36,932 nucleotides of DNA from Candidatus Methylobacter titanis. Lineage in GTDB: Bacteria; Pseudomonadota; Gammaproteobacteria; Methylococcales; Methylomonadaceae. Below, piece after piece: positions 25,754 through 33,187 of the stretch. Location of the stretch: positions 1 through 36,932 of the forward strand of contig JAQSDX010000035.1 in the NCBI GenBank assembly GCA_029946125.1, in the 5' to 3' direction. The translations under genes were made by a program, and so were the position numbers. Positions within the stretch are counted from its first letter, which is position 1. Each line of letters begins with the position of its first letter. Under the pieces are notes generated by a model. That model had not been told where the DNA came from and did no database searches. It worked only from the letters and a program-made list of their open reading frames with translations.

Positions 25754-26371
25754 TTATAGGGTACTGGAATCAGGCTGCTGTTTTTCAGGCGGGGCCGCTT
25801 TTTCCAGCTGACGGCGAAACTCGTCCAATTGCCGTATTAACTCTTCACTGAAGGATTTGATTTGTTTCTCAAACAAAGGAATTTGCTGTTCCAACCCCTT
25901 GTTAATGGTTTCGCCTATCGCCCGCAGGCTTTTAAAAACATCTCCGAAAGGCAGGTTTGAAAGATTATTGAGCGTTCGCTGATAATCGACTTTCCATAGA
26001 TCGTTTTCTTTTAATAAAACGGTATCAAAAGACAAATCCTTGTTGTTCTCAGGCTTTTTTAACGTCATGACCGTTGCTACCGTTGCATTGAAATCGTCGA
26101 TTAAAATTACTCCTGTCTTTACTAGCGCATCTTCCAGATTTTGCTGTTTAGTTACCAGATGTTGAGTCTCCTGAGTAGCGTATTTTCTGGCGGAGTCAAG
26201 ATTGCCTTCTGCCATCGCTTCCCAAAATGCTGTAGTAACCTGTTCAGGGCTTAATACGGCCTGACAGCCGCCCAACAAGAACAATAGACTTAAAAGTCCC
26301 GCCAATCCAGACAGGCTTTTCTTGGTGTGATAACACCGGAAGCTCTTTAATAAAACGTTAGTTGTCGCCAT
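25754..26371 (-). CDS. Hypothetical lipoprotein
   Basis: The 205-residue protein has a lipoprotein signal: a basic start, a hydrophobic run (LAGLLSLLFLL) and the lipobox LGGC with Cys near residue 36. The N-terminal half resembles small NTF2-like/DUF4878 domains (SPEQVTTAFWEAMAEGNLDS then ARKYAT, and a later LLKENDLWKVDY), and the C-terminal third is a charged helix likely to form a coiled coil (about 150-195), ending in a Pro/Gln-rich tail. GGAG precedes the ATG by 6 bases. The function is unknown; it stands alone on the minus strand. Confidence 0.78.
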   Translation of the reverse strand: MATTNVLLKSFRCYHTKKSLSGLAGLLSLLFLLGGCQAVLSPEQVTTAFWEAMAEGNLDSARKYATQETQHLVTKQQNLEDALVKTGVILIDDFNATVATVMTLKKPENNKDLSFDTVLLKENDLWKVDYQRTLNNLSNLPFGDVFKSLRAIGETINKGLEQQIPLFEKQIKSFSEELIRQLDEFRRQLEKAAPPEKQQPDSSTL

Positions 26372-26544
26372 TGGAAACTCCAGGAATTTGCAGAAAATTC
26401 AAGTAAAAGTTATGTGAAATATACGGTAGTATAACCCAACACAACACGACAAAGGGTTGTCGGATTACGGGGCTGCCCGGTATTGGTTTTTCGTAATGTT
26501 GAGCGTTCAAAGTATAGCTGTGCATCCAACCGAGGAGATATTTT

Positions 26545-27750
26545 ATGGTCGACAGAAGACACTTTATCAAGAAGTCCGTAGGCAGCCTGGCAGCGCTCGG
26601 CGGCTTGGCTTTGTTGCAACGATCGGGCCTGGCGGCTGCTACAGGTGGGGAGGAAGCAACGATTCTGGATGCGCTTCCCGGCAAAGAGGCACTGATCAAA
26701 CAAACTTACCGTCCGCCCAATTACGAAACCCCGATCAATTATTTCGATGCGCCGTTTACGCCCAATAAGCGCTTCTTCGTGCGCTACCATAACGCCGTCA
26801 TTCCCGAGGTAAAAACCAGCGAATGGCGGCTGCGCATAGGCGGCGATGCCGTTCGCACGCCGTTGGAACTCAGCCTTGAACAATTGCGCAAGGATTTCGA
26901 ACAAGTCGAAATTGCCGCCCTGTGTCTCTGTTCCGGTAATCGCCGGGGGGCGTTTGAGCCGCCTGTCCCTGGATTACAGTGGGGTTCCGGCGCGATGGGC
27001 AATGCGCGTTGGCGCGGCGTTAGCCTGAAAGATGTGCTCGCGGGGGCCGGAATCGACAAATCTGCGCTGGAAGTGAGTCTGGATGGCGCCGATTCCGGTG
27101 TACATAAAACAACGCCGGACTTTGTCAAAAGCCTGCCGCTGGCGAAAGCGCTGGATGAAAATACCCTGATCGCCTTCGAGATGAACGGCGAACCGTTGCC
27201 TCACTGGCACGGCTTTCCCACCCGTTTGATCATTCCCGGCTGGACCGCCACCTATTGGATCAAGCATCTGACTGCGGTTAATGTCATATCCAAACCCTTC
27301 GACGGCTTCTGGATGAAGACCGCTTACCGCATCCCCAAGGATCGCTTCCCCAGCGGACAATTCAGCTCACAGGAAACCGCGGCCGATATGCCGATCACCG
27401 AAATAGTGGTCAATTCATTGATCACCAGTCCGGCAAACGGGCAGACCTTGCCTAACGCCAAGTCCATCGAAATCAACGGTGTAGCCTGGGACGGCGGCAA
27501 TGGCATCGCACGCGTGGACGTTTCCACGGATGGCGGCAGCAATTGGCAGCAGGCCACGCTGAAGCAGGATTACGGGCGCTTTTCCTGGCGCCAATGGCAC
27601 TGGGTCTTTGAACCTAAACGTCCCGGAGCATGCCGGATTATGGCGCGAGCCACCAGCCATTCCGGTGCCAGCCAACCGCTGGAGCCTATCCCGAATCCTT
27701 CCGGTTACCACCACAACGCCGTGCAGAAAATCACCATCCAGCTGGTCTGA
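26545..27750 (+). CDS. Molybdopterin sulfite dehydrogenase, SorA/SoxC-like
   Basis: The periplasmic enzyme oxidises sulfite to sulfate and passes electrons to cytochrome c. The 401-residue protein opens with a Tat signal (DRRHFIKKS, hydrophobic run, cleavage near residue 31). The molybdenum-cofactor domain carries CLCSGNRRG with the probable Mo-ligand Cys129, then GAMGNARWRGVSLKDVL and the HWHGFPTRLIIPGW motif. The C-terminal third is the Mo-co dimerisation (Ig-like) domain with EINGVAWDGGNGIARVDVST. A cytochrome c gene follows after 7 bases, matching sorAB. Shine-Dalgarno GAGGAG is strong. Confidence 0.92.
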   Translation: MVDRRHFIKKSVGSLAALGGLALLQRSGLAAATGGEEATILDALPGKEALIKQTYRPPNYETPINYFDAPFTPNKRFFVRYHNAVIPEVKTSEWRLRIGGDAVRTPLELSLEQLRKDFEQVEIAALCLCSGNRRGAFEPPVPGLQWGSGAMGNARWRGVSLKDVLAGAGIDKSALEVSLDGADSGVHKTTPDFVKSLPLAKALDENTLIAFEMNGEPLPHWHGFPTRLIIPGWTATYWIKHLTAVNVISKPFDGFWMKTAYRIPKDRFPSGQFSSQETAADMPITEIVVNSLITSPANGQTLPNAKSIEINGVAWDGGNGIARVDVSTDGGSNWQQATLKQDYGRFSWRQWHWVFEPKRPGACRIMARATSHSGASQPLEPIPNPSGYHHNAVQKITIQLV

Positions 27751-27757
27751 GGAGAAC

Positions 27758-28036
27758 ATGATGCGAACGCTGATTTTGTTGTTATCGTTTTTCGCCGCCA
27801 CCGCAACAGCCGGGGAAAGCCAAATATTTCTAAAGGACAGGCCGGGCAAAAACCAAGTCGTTGCGCAGTGCGCAATGTGTCACAGCCTGGACTATATCAC
27901 CCAACACGCCCCGATTCCGGATCGGGCCGGCTGGGAAAAAACAGTCGCCAAGATGATCAATAGTATGGGTGCGCCGATCAATGATGCCGACAAACAGATC
28001 ATCATCGATTATCTGGCCCAGAATTACGGGAAATAA
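27758..28036 (+). CDS. Small c-type cytochrome, sulfite dehydrogenase partner
   Basis: The 92-residue protein has a signal peptide (cleavage after ATA, near residue 18) and one heme-binding motif CAMCH (38-42), with a likely Met axial ligand in KMINSMGAPI. Its position and size match the cytochrome subunit (SorB/SoxD-like) of sulfite dehydrogenases. There are two adjacent ATGs; GGAG lies 3 bases before the first and 6 before the second (27761), so translation may begin at the second. Confidence 0.88.
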   Translation: MMRTLILLLSFFAATATAGESQIFLKDRPGKNQVVAQCAMCHSLDYITQHAPIPDRAGWEKTVAKMINSMGAPINDADKQIIIDYLAQNYGK

Positions 28037-28134
28037 GGGTACACTTTTGTGTCTGCCAACTTATGTTGGGGCAGTAGTGTTGTAAAACAGCGTCCAATTT
28101 TTTATACTTTTACCCCGGTATTTACGCGTTATGT

Positions 28135-28170
28135 GTCGGGTTACGGCTAGCGCCTAACCCGACCTACGTG
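28135..28170. repeat. REP-like hairpin (copy 2)
   Basis: A perfect 9-bp stem GTCGGGTTA/TAACCCGAC (28135-28143, 28155-28163) with the adjoining CTACGTG matches the minus-strand form GTAGGTCGGGTTA...TAACCCGAC. It is the best copy of the family also seen at 4527 and 20461, and lies between the sulfite dehydrogenase pair and the next gene. Confidence 0.6.
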
Positions 28171-28208
28171 ACTACGTGGCTTTTACTCCTGTCTATAGGA
28201 CTGTGATC

Positions 28209-28964
28209 ATGATTATCCTGCGCTCTATTTGTTTATTCAGCATGCTGCTTGTTGCGCTGTTTCCGCCTTGTGCCACAGCCGCGCCAAACACGCATATTTA
28301 TGTGATTGTGTCCCTGGTCGACAACGTATCGCAAGGCATCGCGCCGGTTCCTGCGAAAATAGGCAATGGCGATGATCCGGGCACCAATCTCTATTGGGGT
28401 GCGCTTTACGGCGTGAAAACCTTTTTGAGCAAGGCGGATGGTTGGCGAAAGTTGGGTTGCGAAAAAGATATTAGCGACACTATCTTAGAACGCTGCCAGT
28501 TTGCCTGGAAGGACCAGCTTACCGTTACCGCCGATGCTTATCGCGGCAGCCGGATTGACCGGGCGATGCTTGACTTTATGCAACAGGCAGCCACTCCGCC
28601 CAATGCGACAGAGCGTGAAATGGTGGTGTTCATCGGCCATGACGGCTTGATGGATGAACAAAACCTGCCCATCATAGAACGCTTTCCAAAACATGCCGGG
28701 CATAATAAACAAGCCGTTGTCCTGGCCTGCATGAGCGAGGAGTTTTTCTCTGAGCATTTGCTTGCTGCCGGTTCAAAGCCGGTGGTGACCACATTCAGCT
28801 TCATGGCGCCGGAAGCCTACGTATTGGAAGCGATTGCGCGCGGTTTTGCAAACCAGTCGAGTGAAGCGGAATTGCGCAGTTCTGCCGGCACCGCTTACGC
28901 CAAATACCAGCGTATCTCAGCCAAAGCAGGAAAGTCGGTTTTTATCGCAAAAAATTCAAACTAG
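28209..28964 (+). CDS. Secreted protein of unknown function with clan-CD-like His and Cys motifs
   Basis: The 251-residue protein has a signal peptide ending near residue 25 (ATAA). The mature part contains a conserved-looking NLYWGALYGVKTFLSKADGW, then a hydrophobic strand and His144 in MVVFIGHDGLMD, then another strand and Cys174 in AVVLACMSEEFF. A strand-His-(x)-Gly followed by strand-Ala-Cys is the pattern of clan CD (caspase/legumain/clostripain-type) peptidases; this assignment is inference and His is followed by Asp rather than Gly. The ATG at 28209 is chosen because AGGA lies 8 bases before it; the frame opens at 28176. The next gene downstream has the same two motifs. Confidence 0.75.
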   Translation: MIILRSICLFSMLLVALFPPCATAAPNTHIYVIVSLVDNVSQGIAPVPAKIGNGDDPGTNLYWGALYGVKTFLSKADGWRKLGCEKDISDTILERCQFAWKDQLTVTADAYRGSRIDRAMLDFMQQAATPPNATEREMVVFIGHDGLMDEQNLPIIERFPKHAGHNKQAVVLACMSEEFFSEHLLAAGSKPVVTTFSFMAPEAYVLEAIARGFANQSSEAELRSSAGTAYAKYQRISAKAGKSVFIAKNSN

Positions 28965-29099
28965 GCTCCTACTGTGCCAATCCCGGATTGGGCTGGTAAA
29001 GTCCATGTTGAAGGCTGAAAAGCGGGTAGCGTTGATTGACAACACGGGGGTTTCCAAGCCCTTTAAAAACGTATTTCCAACCTTGATTGGAGCGTTATT

Positions 29100-30188
29100 T
29101 TGAACAATATCGTGAGTATCCGTTTTTTGGTTTCTTTGTTGCTGCTGTGGATGAGTGCGGCCGATGTTTACAGTGATGAAAGTCACCTAATGTCGTGCAG
29201 ATCCTCCTATAGAAGATTGAGCGATTTGAAGTTGCAGCAACCGCCGAGCCGGGTGCTGCTTGTGCCTTTATTGAGCAGGGAACCGCACACGACCGAGAGC
29301 CCAAGGTGGTCCGAGCAACCCGCCCGCACGCTGGAAGCCTTTTATCGCAACCGGTTCAATGCGACAGTTAAACAACTACGGGATGTCTGGAGCTGGACGG
29401 ATTATTACCGGCAGGTCGAACAAATGATGCAGCAATCGCCTCCTTACGACCGGGTTATTTTTATCAGTCATGGCGGTTTTGACGGGCCGGTGCTGGAAAA
29501 TGTCGTATTTTGGCAAGACTTTCAGATAACGGGGGGCAAAGGTGAATTGCTTCAGCTTTCCGAGGCGCAACCGGGGCTTAAACATGTGCTGTCCATTATT
29601 TATGATACCGAAAAAAACCGTCTATTCAGCGACTATATGGCCTCGCGCTGGCCGGAGTTGGCGCCGATGAAATCGACCGATATCTGGCATCGGCTTAAGG
29701 GACTGGAAAAACAGCTACAGCCGCTGGATCATGCCTGTTTTCAACGTTACTGCTCGCCGGATCAACTGGCTACAAGCCCCGTACAGCAGCGCGGATACCG
29801 GCTCGATCTCTGCGAACTCATTTGCCGCGAACCCCTATTTGAGCAAAAGACATCTGTTGAAATATCCCCGGAACGGTTCTTTCATTTCACAAAATCCCTG
29901 AGTTCGCTGGTAACGGCAGACGGCCTGATTTTCTTCGGCGCCTGCAATCCAGGCAGTGCGGCTCCGGTAAAAGTGTTGGAGAAAGATGAAACCGAGCTGT
30001 TAATCAATTCAACTCTTGCCCACGGACCGCACCAAAGCTACGTGCATCTGGTTAGCGCAGCAACCGGCCGCATTACCGCCGGTCCGATAGGGCAAAGCAG
30101 TGCCGAGGACATTGTAAATCGAGTTATCCTGTTTGAGACCGGTCGTGCCCAATACAATTTATGCATTGTTGCGCCTGCGGCGAAGTGA
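29100..30188 (+). CDS. Secreted protein of unknown function with clan-CD-like His and Cys motifs
   Basis: The 362-residue protein begins at TTG with GGAG 7 bases upstream (a GTG at 29112 is the alternative) and has a hydrophobic signal segment (about 6-22). Motifs: His124 in DRVIFISHGGFDGPVLENV and Cys282 in DGLIFFGACNPGSAAP, each after a hydrophobic strand, as in caspase-fold peptidases. About eight other Cys occur, some probably paired in the periplasm. Sequence between the motifs is longer than in the upstream gene, so the two are distant relatives at best. Whether it cleaves protein is unknown. Confidence 0.75.
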   Translation: MNNIVSIRFLVSLLLLWMSAADVYSDESHLMSCRSSYRRLSDLKLQQPPSRVLLVPLLSREPHTTESPRWSEQPARTLEAFYRNRFNATVKQLRDVWSWTDYYRQVEQMMQQSPPYDRVIFISHGGFDGPVLENVVFWQDFQITGGKGELLQLSEAQPGLKHVLSIIYDTEKNRLFSDYMASRWPELAPMKSTDIWHRLKGLEKQLQPLDHACFQRYCSPDQLATSPVQQRGYRLDLCELICREPLFEQKTSVEISPERFFHFTKSLSSLVTADGLIFFGACNPGSAAPVKVLEKDETELLINSTLAHGPHQSYVHLVSAATGRITAGPIGQSSAEDIVNRVILFETGRAQYNLCIVAPAAK

Positions 30189-30192
30189 GCAT

Positions 30193-30969
30193 TTACGGAC
30201 TCGGTGCCGAGGGCGCGTCCGTGCCGGAATAGAAATTATCAAAGATTGGGGAGACGCCCTCCGCTCTATAACTCACAATATGGACATAAGCAATCAAGCC
30301 ACTCCTTCCGCTGGTATAAGCACCGTCCTCCGCAGCAGAAATACGATCTGTGTAGGTGGCGCCATCCGACATCATTATCGCTGCTCCGGTGCTCTTATCA
30401 ATGATCTGGCCCCAGAGAAAGCCCCCGGATGACCAGAATTTTAGCCGGTAATCGCCGGATGGGTCAGGAGCGGGCACCATCAAACGGCCCTGGCCTTTAG
30501 TCAGAAAGACGGGTAAAGAGATTCCGCCCATGCTTTTAACAATCATCAGCCTGCGTGAGGCAGGATTGCCATCTTTATCGTTCCTTAGCAGCAAGGCGTA
30601 ACCCTTGGGAAGAAAGTACGACGGGATAGGCTCCTGCATCCGCGCCAATAGCCCAATGTCTTCCCCCCAGTTGTAGGTCCAATTCAGCAAATCTGCCTCC
30701 ACGTGGAATTTCGTATGGGCCGGCTCATTCATATTTATACTGCCAATGCGGCCCGGACTAAGGAGGCTCCCCCATGGACTCTCCATTTTATAAGCCACGC
30801 TACCTGATTCTATGGGGAACGAGAACTTTCCGGGTATCGGATTATAACGTCTCCAACCATCGTCAATGCCGTCGTTGAAGTCGTCAAAGGTGGCGGCGTG
30901 TGTGGTGGAAAGGCACCCCGCTATCATCAGGCAGGTAAAGAAAAATCTAACGTTCGGTTTTATGACCAT
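30193..30969 (-). CDS. Secreted beta-rich protein of unknown function
   Basis: The 258-residue protein has a signal peptide (MVIKPNVRFFFTCLMIAGCL, cleavage after THA). The mature part begins with TFDDFNDGIDDGWRRYNP, a start often seen in concanavalin-like jelly-roll domains of extracellular proteins, and closes with a matching strand, SPIFDNFYSG. There are many Trp, Gly and Asp, no catalytic motif I can name, and no PEP-CTERM tail. ATG at 30969 is chosen since GGGGGA sits 7 bases before it (frame opens at 30987). It faces the two secreted His/Cys genes and ends 4 bases from the second one. Confidence 0.72.
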   Translation of the reverse strand: MVIKPNVRFFFTCLMIAGCLSTTHAATFDDFNDGIDDGWRRYNPIPGKFSFPIESGSVAYKMESPWGSLLSPGRIGSINMNEPAHTKFHVEADLLNWTYNWGEDIGLLARMQEPIPSYFLPKGYALLLRNDKDGNPASRRLMIVKSMGGISLPVFLTKGQGRLMVPAPDPSGDYRLKFWSSGGFLWGQIIDKSTGAAIMMSDGATYTDRISAAEDGAYTSGRSGLIAYVHIVSYRAEGVSPIFDNFYSGTDAPSAPSP

Positions 30970-31103
30970 GTTAATCCCCCGATTCATTGTTTTTTTGATC
31001 TCAGTTTTCCGTGGTTATTACTATAGGACTTTGACCTCTAGGTACCAAAAGTTGCGCTGATGTTTATCCTAATTTAATTTATGGTCGTCTTCTTGCGGAT
31101 TCT

Positions 31104-31226
31104 AGTACTCAGTCAACTTTATTCTGACGGTTAAGTAACTGGATGTGGGGCGACTTCAGTCGCTACTCGGCGGCTAAGCCGCCCCACAGTTACAGGCACG
31201 CGCCATTTCTAAATTGACTAAGTACT
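31104..31226. mobile_element. 123-bp MITE-like element with cloverleaf core
   Basis: The 13-bp ends AGTACTCAGTCAA (31104-31116) and TTGACTAAGTACT (31214-31226) are inverted repeats with one mismatch. Inside, TGTGGGGC (31144-31151) pairs with GCCCCACA (31181-31188), and within that lie GCGAC-TTCA-GTCGC and GGCGGC-TAA-GCCGCC, giving a three-way junction. GTAACTG/CAGTTAC extends the stem with a 4-base interruption. It carries no gene and lies between two minus-strand genes. Confidence 0.5.
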
Positions 31227-31283
31227 CGCAGTGATTCTTGCGTAACCATAAGCATTAAAAATAGGTAAGAAACATTGCTTGAC

Positions 31284-32714
31284 TTAGCCTTTGATACAAA
31301 TCACCGGTTCCAACCTGGCGACTTTCCGGGCTAATCCGGCCCGGTCGGCAATATCCACTACCGCACCGACATCCTTATAAGCCAAGGGCGCTTCTTCGGC
31401 CACGCCGCGCATCGACGGACTGCGAATAATGATGCCTTGCGCCGCCAGTTTATCGACCAGCGTTCTGCCTTGCCATTGCTTGCTGGCCTGGGTGCGGCTC
31501 ATCGCCCGCCCCGCGCCATGACAGGCCGAGCTGAACGCGCGTTGTTCGCTTTCTTTGGTGCCGCACAATACGTAAGAACTGGTGCCCATTGAGCCGCCGA
31601 TCAGCACCGGTTGGCCGACTTCTTTGTATACGGTCGGCAAATCGGGATGGCCGGGGCCGAAAGCGCGGGTTGCGCCTTTGCGATGTACAAACAGTGATTT
31701 TCGTTGACCGTCAATCATGTGCTGCTCGAGCTTGCAGGTGTTATGCGAGACATCGTAGAGCAGGCCGAGATGGATGTTTGGAAACAGGGTCGCGACAGCC
31801 TGCCGGGTCAGATGGGTGATAATCTGGCGATTGGCCAATGCGCAGTTGATGCCCGCCCGCATCGCGCCCAGATAGTGCTTGCCTAAGGGGGAGTTTAATG
31901 GCGCACAGGCCAGTTCGCGGTCCGGCAATACGATCTGGTATTGGGCCGCCGACATGACCATTTCTTTTAAAAATTCGGTGCCGATCTGATGGCCCAGACC
32001 TCTGGAGCCGCAATGTATGCTGATCACCACGTCATCAACCCGCAAGCCGAAAGTTTTGGCGACATTCTGGTCGAAAATTTCCGCGACCCGCTGCACTTCC
32101 AGATAATGATTGCCGGAACCCAGGGTGCCCATTTCATCTTTTTGTCGTTCCCTGGCTCTGGGAGTGACGTAGTGGGGCTCGGCACCGGCCATGCAGCCGT
32201 GTTCTTCGATGCGTTCCAGATCCTGCGGTTCGCCATAGCCCTGATCGAGCGCCCATTGCGCGCCGCCTGTCAACATGCCGTGCATGGCTTTATGATTCAA
32301 ATGTATCTTGCCTTTGCTGCCGACACCGGCGGGAACCTTGCGGTATAACGCATCGGCCAGCGCCTGTTTATGCGGCTGCAGCTCGGCGATGTTAAGCCCG
32401 GTAAGCAAGGTGCGAACGCCGCAGGAAATATCGAAACCGACGCCGCCAGCCGACACCACTCCGCCTTGATCGGGATCGAAAGCGGCGACGCCGCCGATCG
32501 GGAAACCGTAACCCCAATTTGCGTCCGGCATCGCATAGGCGGCTTCAACAATACCCGGCAAGGTCGCGACATTGGTGAGCTGCTCGTAAACTTTCTGATC
32601 CATGTCCTGCAGCAATTGTGCATCGGCATAAATAATCGCCGGAACGCGCATGGCTCCTTTAGGCTGAATTTCCCAGCAGGTTTCGTCCCGTTGTATGAAT
32701 TGACTGGTATCCAT
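31284..32714 (-). CDS. rtcB: RNA-splicing ligase RtcB
   Basis: RtcB joins RNA 2',3'-cyclic phosphate or 3'-phosphate ends to 5'-OH ends using GTP and Mn(II). The 476-residue protein has the metal-site motif SAGGVGFDISCGVRTL (Cys98), GSGNHYLEVQ, the SIHCGSRGLGHQIG block, YDVSHNTCKLEQH and the guanylylated-His region SACHGAGRAMSRTQA near residue 400. Length is normal. GAGGAG precedes the ATG. It follows archease by 12 bases, the classical partnership. No RtcR (sigma-54 activator) is adjacent. Confidence 0.95.
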   Translation of the reverse strand: MDTSQFIQRDETCWEIQPKGAMRVPAIIYADAQLLQDMDQKVYEQLTNVATLPGIVEAAYAMPDANWGYGFPIGGVAAFDPDQGGVVSAGGVGFDISCGVRTLLTGLNIAELQPHKQALADALYRKVPAGVGSKGKIHLNHKAMHGMLTGGAQWALDQGYGEPQDLERIEEHGCMAGAEPHYVTPRARERQKDEMGTLGSGNHYLEVQRVAEIFDQNVAKTFGLRVDDVVISIHCGSRGLGHQIGTEFLKEMVMSAAQYQIVLPDRELACAPLNSPLGKHYLGAMRAGINCALANRQIITHLTRQAVATLFPNIHLGLLYDVSHNTCKLEQHMIDGQRKSLFVHRKGATRAFGPGHPDLPTVYKEVGQPVLIGGSMGTSSYVLCGTKESEQRAFSSACHGAGRAMSRTQASKQWQGRTLVDKLAAQGIIIRSPSMRGVAEEAPLAYKDVGAVVDIADRAGLARKVARLEPVICIKG

Positions 32715-32726
32715 TGAATAGCTCCT

Positions 32727-33161
32727 CTAAACATCGACAACACATTGGGCAAGCCATGTTCCATCAGCTTGCTGATAGACACGCAGCTCGGTAAAAGTAG
32801 CGCCTTTGATTTCCACGGCGGGTTGGTGTTTTTGCCGGTCGACGGCTACACCAAAGGCGGTTGCCGATAATGTGTCGTTTTTAATAAAAACCTGATAACG
32901 CTTGAACAATAATCCGTGTACAGACATTTGATAAATCAACTCGTTGATCCAGTTGACGAACAGCAACTCGGTATCGGGCGCTTCGCAATGAATGGAAACG
33001 ACTTTTGATGCGGTAAGCAAGTCAGGATCGGTAACCACGGCGGTCATCGCGACGGCGGCCTGTTCGAACGCCTGCTCCAGCGTCGGCGCAATGCCGCGTA
33101 TGCCGATGTCCGCTTGGTGTTCAAAATGTTCCCAGTGGGGTGTTGTCGGTTCGCTGTTCAA
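32727..33161 (-). CDS. Archease, RtcB activator
   Basis: Archease helps RtcB form its GMP-His intermediate and turn over. The 144-residue protein shows the family opening (HWEHFEHQADIGIRGIAPT with the conserved Asp), LEQAFEQAAVAMTAVVTDP, the ELLFVNWINELIYQMSVHGL stretch and the C-terminal Asp of VVDV, part of the metal site. The frame starts at TTG with GAGG 7 bases upstream. It lies between the Grx/CcdA-like gene (26 bases before) and rtcB (12 bases after), so three genes form one unit. Confidence 0.93.
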   Translation of the reverse strand: MNSEPTTPHWEHFEHQADIGIRGIAPTLEQAFEQAAVAMTAVVTDPDLLTASKVVSIHCEAPDTELLFVNWINELIYQMSVHGLLFKRYQVFIKNDTLSATAFGVAVDRQKHQPAVEIKGATFTELRVYQQADGTWLAQCVVDV

Positions 33162-33187
33162 TGGCAGGCCTCGTTCTATGAAATAGG

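Noticed and set aside
25492-25811. Short frames on both strands in the Gld-type downstream region
   Set aside because: They cross the 96-bp palindrome and lack ribosome sites and motifs.
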